A DNA stretch of 64,000 nucleotides from positions 147,328,741 through 147,392,740 of the forward strand of contig CM043945.1 in NCBI GenBank assembly GCA_014529385.2. Direction: 5' to 3'. A program made the translations under genes and the position numbers. Source of the stretch: Adiantum capillus-veneris. Taxonomy: Eukaryota > Streptophyta > Polypodiopsida > Polypodiales > Pteridaceae. The notes under the pieces are model-generated. The model did no database searches and had not been told where the DNA came from. It saw only the letters and a program-made list of their open reading frames with translations. Of this stretch, positions 58,500-64,000 are shown piece after piece (positions within the stretch are counted from its first letter, which is position 1; every line of letters starts with the position of its first letter).

Positions 58500-59334
58500 G
58501 CTTTATTCTTTTGATGATAAAATGAATAACATGATCTTCCATCTCTTACTGTCCATCCATTTGTAAAGTGGAATCTAGGTGTAGCCCTTGTATAGGAGTT
58601 GTTCTCCCCATCATAGGGTGCATTTATGTAATATAGTGCATTCATGTATTATTAATACCCTGCTCACCCCCCATGTATTTTAACACGTCTTTTTCCTTGT
58701 TCGGTAGGGTTTTGTTGTAAAATATGGAGCCTTTGTACAAACACTGAGCTGACAATGCAAGACAGATCTATTCGCTTTTTTTGAAGATTTTTGTGCAGAA
58801 AAAGTTCCATCATTGTTTAGAAGTAAGACTCCAATGTCTGATGTGCGTCATCTTTTGAACGCAACCACAAGCAGCATCCCCAGTACATTTTAAATGGAAA
58901 GAAGATTTCAAGATGGGATTTGGGAAGGGTTTAACCCAAGCTGGAAATCGAGCTTTGCAGGTCTGTGAAGAAAAATACACAAAAGTCAGTCTTTTATGAA
59001 GATTGCCCATGTGCCGAATGTCTACAGAACGCTTCAAAATCTCAAGGGTATTGGTATTATGGATGACCTGGCTCCCTTTGCTGCATGAATTATCATGCAG
59101 AGTTATTTTTCTCAGTGCTCATCCACTCAGATTGGGCACTTAATTTTTTGACAAACCTTAGAATACTCAGGTTCTAAATGAATTCAAGGCTCATATTGAG
59201 TCGTGTTAGAGATTAATGCGACTCAAAAGTATAGTACCCTCTCGACCTGAGGCTGTCTCATTAGTTCAGAATGTCATGAACTGCAAATGAGTGAAAAAGA
59301 AAGACTGGTCATCAGCAATACATTTACTTTCTCT

Positions 59335-59376
<42 letters not shown>

Positions 59377-59611
59377 CCTAAGGTTCACTCCTCCATCTTC
59401 ACCCCCAGTGCATTTGCTATCTGAGCATAGGTCTTTCCTAAAGTCACTTCTATTAAAGTTAGAGTTAGGCCTATTGGTTAGAGGTCTATCCCGGTCTAAG
59501 AAAGGTGGCCAATCATTAGAGGCTCTCTATTTATACTTTTGTACGTAGAGGGCCTAGCTCTCTACACGCATTGTACATTCTTGGCACTCATCTTCACTAT
59601 TATCCACACGT

Positions 59612-59655
<44 letters not shown>

Positions 59656-60074
59656 CCTTTGTGGAAGATTAGGTCATGATTTAGTGATTAATCTTCATCT
59701 TATGTCTTCACTTGTTTTTCTACGTGGTATCATAACATGTTAGTCATATTATGTCCATTTTCCTTTTCAATATGTCATCTATCTGTTATTTAAGCTTTCA
59801 AAATTATATTGGGTAGACTTTATCATCCATGTATAATCTTCTACTCTAATAATGGCTTTTGATGATTACATGTTATGATTTTTCACCTTTATCACCATTC
59901 CTATGTTGCATAATACAATCCTAGATTGCTCTTGTAGATGCTTTGTCTTCAGCCTTCATGCCTCTACGTGTTCCATTATGCATCAAACCTATGATATGAC
60001 ATCACTAGTTAAAAATTATGAAGCTAGCCTATGAGATTGATATGTATGTCGACACTCTCTTTTCCTTTAATTTC
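58500..60074. other. Region without a recognisable gene
   Basis: Holds a GA array (59340-59374) and a CT array (59611-59651) with ordinary intergenic sequence between. Nothing else is supported. Confidence 0.45.
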
Positions 60075-61909
60075 ATATGTTTCAAGCGACTAATGAAGTC
60101 TCTCACGGACTCCCTTTCCTCTTGTTGGGCTTTTTGGAGTTGAGATGTTACACCCCAAAGCACTCCCTCTTGTATGTACTCTTTCAAAAACAGTCTCCTA
60201 AGAGTAAGGTAGATCATTTTCTCTTCCATCTTTAGGGTTCTATATCAATCGGGGAATCGCATATTTGTTCAAACACTTAAATATGCTTTCTCATGTCCTC
60301 GTCTCCACTAAATTTTTGCGTGAGCTTGGTTATTTGTACTGCCTTACGTCTATGCTCTCTATCATGCGTGTTACGCATATTTTTGGCATATGATAGCTTG
60401 GGCAAATGTTGCCAAGTCACCTAAGTGAGTAGGTATAGTGGGGACGTTGCTCTTAGGATTGCATGTGGAATGGGGGTTTGCACTGGTTGGCATATATGAA
60501 CCCTTAGGTTCCAAGTTGGGTACGATGTTGTGCCATGTGGTGATCCAAAATTCATATGTGTGGCCCTATGCATAGCAGACGTGGAATGTGACATGCTAAT
60601 GCTAGCCACTATGGTTTCATTAGAATAAGAGCTTGAATTTTGTGGTTGTGGAGCATAAGTTGTTGAAACAATGGAAGAGATAGGAGCTATATGAGTACGA
60701 GGACCTATAGGTGCATATGATTGATACACACTTGTAGCGGTGCTTTACTAATGAATGAGGTCTATGGCGTGTTTTTTGGCATGTCCATCACTGGGGTAGG
60801 CATGGTAGCCATGGTGTCATAAAGAGAAAGATGAGCTGAACTTGGAAAGGTAAAAGCTATCACCTGTGGGCTCAGATTGTATTGAGACCCATGGCGAAAC
60901 AACATATGGAGGATCCATTGGGCTTACCAAGGAAGTCTCCATTTGTGATAAAGTTGGTTGCCTAACCTTCTCTGTATCTAAGAATCTTATGAGACTCGTT
61001 GAAGGCATGTGGATCCCCTTGTTTTGCCTCTCCAACTCAATAACCCTATAGATTACATCGTAAACTCTTTGTTGTTGCTCTTCTACGCTAGTAGCTCCCG
61101 TTGTGGATTGTAAGACATCTAACCAACCCACCTGATAGGTGTGACCTGTGTATAGGTCGGTTAAAGTTTTCGTTTGTAGTTCATACTCATAGTTTTCATT
61201 TAGAAACGCTCTATCTAGGATTGAGGTGCTAACGGTGTTCTTTGAACTAGATGCAATGTAGCTCTCTATGGGTTCACCTTTAGTGGTTGCAACTTCATGA
61301 GCACTCGATTGCTCGCCTAACATGGATGCTGACATAGGGGCTTTCGTTTTTAACTCTCCGTTGCTCTGTCTTGAGTAGGCTCTCGACTTCCTTTTTCGTA
61401 GCCGCAATGATATATCGCTCAACCTCTTGCACTTCGGCAAAGCTTCTACCATCAGGTAATATTACTTCGGAGGGGAATAACTTTGAAGAGTCAGGGAGTG
61501 CAGTGAATAGAGTATTCACATGCATACTCTCTCGGAGCATGGGGTCTACATTGGTCATGAATGACAAATTTACTTCCCCACCCCCTTTATTCACATCGTT
61601 AGCTCCATGTTTGGAGCGAGTGGCTCTACTCAAAGTCTCTTTGAAACGGCTAAGCATGCTCGGTTCGGATCATGGACCCATAATATGCATGTCTTAGCTT
61701 GAACTATCGAAATTAGGTATTGGGTAACCTTCCATGACGTCGTAGTCAGAGGAAGAGTCACTAGACGCAATTTGTGGGTCATGAATGGTACTACCTTGGG
61801 TTCCCGCTGAGGGTCTAGAGCCTAAGGTGGAGGAATAATGAGTGACCGTGTAAACGGTGACGCTCTCTATGTGATTGTCCTCTAGCACACAAGTAAAGGG
61901 TAGGTGCAT
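60075..61909 (-). pseudogene. TE-E gag, frameshifted and truncated
   Basis: Fragments in several frames match TE-A gag in order. First MHLPFTCVLEDNHIESV (61909; not covered by TE-A), then ILPDGRSFAEVQEVERY (about 61450), GWLDVLQSTTGATSVEEQQQ (about 61120), and LSQMETSLVSPMDPPYVV (about 60920). A Pro/Thr-rich part follows, then RRLFLKEYIQEGVLWGV with ESVRDFISRLK at 60229-60080. The sequence homologous to TE-A ends there. Confidence 0.8.
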
Positions 61910-62937
61910 GTGACCTTAACACTCTAGAAGGAAGCGTTGGTGAGTACCCGTGAGGTCACTCACCTAGTGTTTTAGGTGTTTACAACTCAATTTTTTTGTT
62001 ATGTTTGAATTTTTTTTCTAACCAAGCCATGGAATATGACGTGTGAGCTCAAAACGAGTGTCTTGGTCAAAGCGACGTGTCGTGCTTTCGACAACCCGCG
62101 ATTCGGTTACGTAATGCCCTCGAAATTCTAAAAATAGCATTTGTCGAAAAAAAGGCTAAATTTAGTAAGTCCAAAGGTGAGTGTGAAGGGAATGGTGGAG
62201 GACTTGAGGAACTTGTCCCACATGCCCTCCCTTCACTTGAGGTCGTAGTCTTTATATATATAGTAGTGTATATACTATATCATAAAACTAAGGACTAAGG
62301 CCTGGGCTTGGGCTTGGGCTTGGGCTTGGGCTCGGACTCGGGCTCAGGCTCGGGACTCGGGGCTTGATCTTGATCCCTTTCTTTTAAAATAAGATTTTTT
62401 TAATTTTCTTTTTAGTTTTTGAAAAAAAAATTTGTCTCAAATTTTCGAGCGTTCTTTTTTAAATAGAAGAAAAAACTTTTCTATGGATAATGCTGCACGT
62501 AGATATCGAGCTCACGCACGCACATAGCAGCTCTTAGCAGCTCTATCTAACCTGTCTACAACTAACATAGCTATTAACACTAATTACTTCTGCTCACACA
62601 TTGTCTAACACAGAACTGCATATTGTCTACACTAACTATTGCACACTGTCTACACTTTCTAACACAACAAAACTCCTCACTCACATAGTACCTAATCTAC
62701 TCATTGTCTACTGCACATTACAGATTTACACTAACCAACAGATTTGCTAATACCTGTATATTACAGATCTAACAAAACAAATACATTGGAGCATTTAACA
62801 GAGCTAACAAATCCTGCTAAACTTGTACCTTATAGCCACTAACAGATCTATACAAACTCAGACAAAACCAGCAATGACAGAAGTGAATAGGTTCAAGAAG
62901 TAGCATTGAGTTCTCCTCAAGCTTAGTGCAAGGCAAT
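61910..62937 (-). other. TE-E untranslated leader
   Basis: Between primer site and gag there is about 1 kb without a convincing ORF. It contains a (GGGCTT)n minisatellite at about 62300-62360, T/A runs, and a zone with repeated tctacacta and ctaacac words (62530-62720). Confidence 0.55.
62298..62362. repeat. (GGGCTT)n hexanucleotide array
   Basis: About ten units of gggctt or gggctc in tandem, decaying to the right. Confidence 0.9.
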
Positions 62938-62954
62938 CCCCGACAACGACGCCA
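62938..62954 (-). promoter_or_regulatory. TE-E primer-binding site, tRNA-Asp type
   Basis: Minus strand TGGCGTCGTTGTCGGGG lies 4-6 bases inside the LTR. It matches the complement of the plant tRNA-Asp 3' end (TGGCGCCGTTGCCGGGG) with two transitions. Confidence 0.8.
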
Positions 62955-62958
62955 AAAA

Positions 62959-63171
62959 TGTGCGCCTTGTCGCACGTGTTGGAGGCTGGGAACTTGCCAA
63001 AACACCATGTGGTGCGAGCCACGAATGATTGCAAGCACACAACTAGAAGATCCTAGCAAGCTCAAAGGGGCAGGGGTGTGTTACTCACAGCTCAATGCTT
63101 CTGTCGTGAAGGATCTTGTGCCACGAAAAAGAAGGAACTGCCGCCGCGCTCAACCGCCTCGCCGTCACAAT

Positions 63172-63216
<45 letters not shown>

Positions 63217-63471
63217 CATACACACACACACACACACACACACATACACATATGAGCACACGAAGGAGGAGGAGACAGAGGTAGAGCAAGAGCACTTCTT
63301 AGCTTGCACCTCAAAGAATGAAGTTTTTATGTCAAAATAGACCTTTTATAAGAGTTTGACCCATTCACACATGGGCGTCCACAGTAACCGGTCATAGTAA
63401 AAATGTTGTAAAGATGGAATAAGTGTTGCGCCTCTCATTGGCGATCACCTACATACCTATTTGACCGACAA
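62959..63471 (-). repeat. TE-E 5' LTR
   Basis: About 513 bp on the minus strand, from near TGTCGGTCAAATAGG to GGCGCACA. A TATA-like cttataaaaggtc is at about 63340. A compound CT-CA array (63174-63243 on the plus strand) sits inside, as in the LTRs at 26956 and 11347. The outer border is set by homology to 11347 and by the adjacent copia sequence. Confidence 0.75.
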
Positions 63472-63474
63472 TCC

Positions 63475-64000
63475 CGGTCCATGAAATATCCAGACGTGTC
63501 TGATAGATCTCAAAACCGAGGAAGACATGTACGAGGCCAACATCGATTCGCTAATCTCAAAAATTGGCGCAAGTGACTACATGATGCTCCAAATCTTGTC
63601 AGACTGTGAAGATGAGGTCATCAACGTACACCATGATGATGAGAACCTTTGTACTGTGCGAAGCAACGTAGTAGTTTGAATCCCCAAGTCTGGCGTCACG
63701 TGATACGAAAGAAGAAGTTGTTAATCCACTATTACCAGTCTTTAGGGCCCTGCTTGAGGACATATAAGGCCTTGTGTAGTTAATACACATGATCCTCCTT
63801 GTCTACAACCTTGAAGCTAAGCGGCTGCTCCACGTAGACTTTTGTATCATTGAAAAAACGCACTCTTCACGCCCATCTAATAGATAAGCGAGCCGTGATG
63901 GGCTGTTAAAGAGATCACTGTCCGAATAGTAGTCTTAAACTTGTGCTTCTCAATGGAACCAAGTGTGTTGTACTTGGTCTTGAAGACATATCTAGTCCCG
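63475..64000 (-). pseudogene. Ty1/copia RT fragment (runs off window)
   Basis: Minus strand from the right edge: YVFKTKYNTLGSIEKHK, then SLTAHHGSLIY and VKSAFFN. Next VYVEQPLSFKVVDKEDHVY, LHKALYVLKQGPKDW and the catalytic MVYVDDLIFT (about 63600). After a frame change it ends with VFLGFEIYQTRLDIS (about 63485). Several stops. It is joined at about 63475 to the TE-E LTR, which suggests TE-E inserted into this copia copy. Confidence 0.8.

Larger units (their letters stand above)
60075..63471 (-). mobile_element. TE-E: 5' part of a gypsy element of the TE-A family, truncated
   Basis: On the minus strand: LTR (63471-62959), tRNA-Asp-type primer site (62954-62938), a 1-kb leader, then gag fragments (61909-60075) that align with TE-A gag. 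The copy ends abruptly at about 60075 inside the capsid region, so pol and the 3' LTR are lost. Frames are broken. TE-E supplies the LTR and leader that TE-A lacks, so together they outline the family. Confidence 0.85.

Overview
The window looks like nuclear DNA of a land plant, most likely a seed-free vascular plant such as a fern. It has one clearly recognisable host gene, an intron-rich UDP-glucuronate 4-epimerase (GAE) gene. That gene sits in a sea of plant-type transposable elements (Ty3/gypsy, Ty1/copia, LINE, CACTA, SINE-like) and very many long CT/GA/CA dinucleotide arrays. No operons, bacterial-type genes, rRNA genes or CRISPR arrays are visible. The fern assignment is an inference from the split GAE gene and from LINE and reverse-transcriptase types I associate with ferns and algae.

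Layout. 1-2.6 kb: minus-strand retroelement with an RG-tailed ORF1 and a reverse transcriptase of the Penelope-like kind, running off the left edge. 2.6-9 kb: gene-poor DNA with a 220-bp tandem duplication and microsatellites. 9.0-15.1 kb: a cluster of CT arrays, three LINE fragments (one with a 413-bp tandem duplication, one forming a large inverted repeat), and a dispersed LTR. 15.1-36.9 kb: a 21.7-kb nest of LTR retrotransposons whose order can be read from target-site duplications. An old gypsy chromovirus (TE-C, TSD taata) was entered by a copia element (TE-D, TSD acacc) in its gag, and by a second chromovirus (TE-B, TSD ttcta) in its chromodomain. TE-B in turn carries an inverted piece of a third gypsy element (TE-A). 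LTR divergence counted by eye (C about 16%, B about 3%, D about 1.4%) agrees with this order. 36.9-42 kb: gene-poor DNA with a SINE-like copy and a 24-G run. 42.0-47.7 kb: a decayed CACTA (En/Spm) element with TNP2-like and Transposase_24-like remnants. 47.8-50.3 kb: a minus-strand LINE.

51.5-58.5 kb: the GAE gene, 12 exons that splice in frame to a 445-residue protein, with a predicted GC-AG second intron of about 3 kb filled with repeats. 58.5-64 kb: a second, 5' part of the TE-A family (gag, tRNA-Asp-type primer site, LTR) abutting a copia fragment at the right edge.

Function. Only GAE is a plausible working cellular gene. It would make UDP-galacturonate for pectin and other cell-wall polymers in the Golgi. 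Almost everything else is selfish DNA in various stages of decay. TE-A is notable because its gag, protease and reverse transcriptase lie in one frame broken only by two stop codons.
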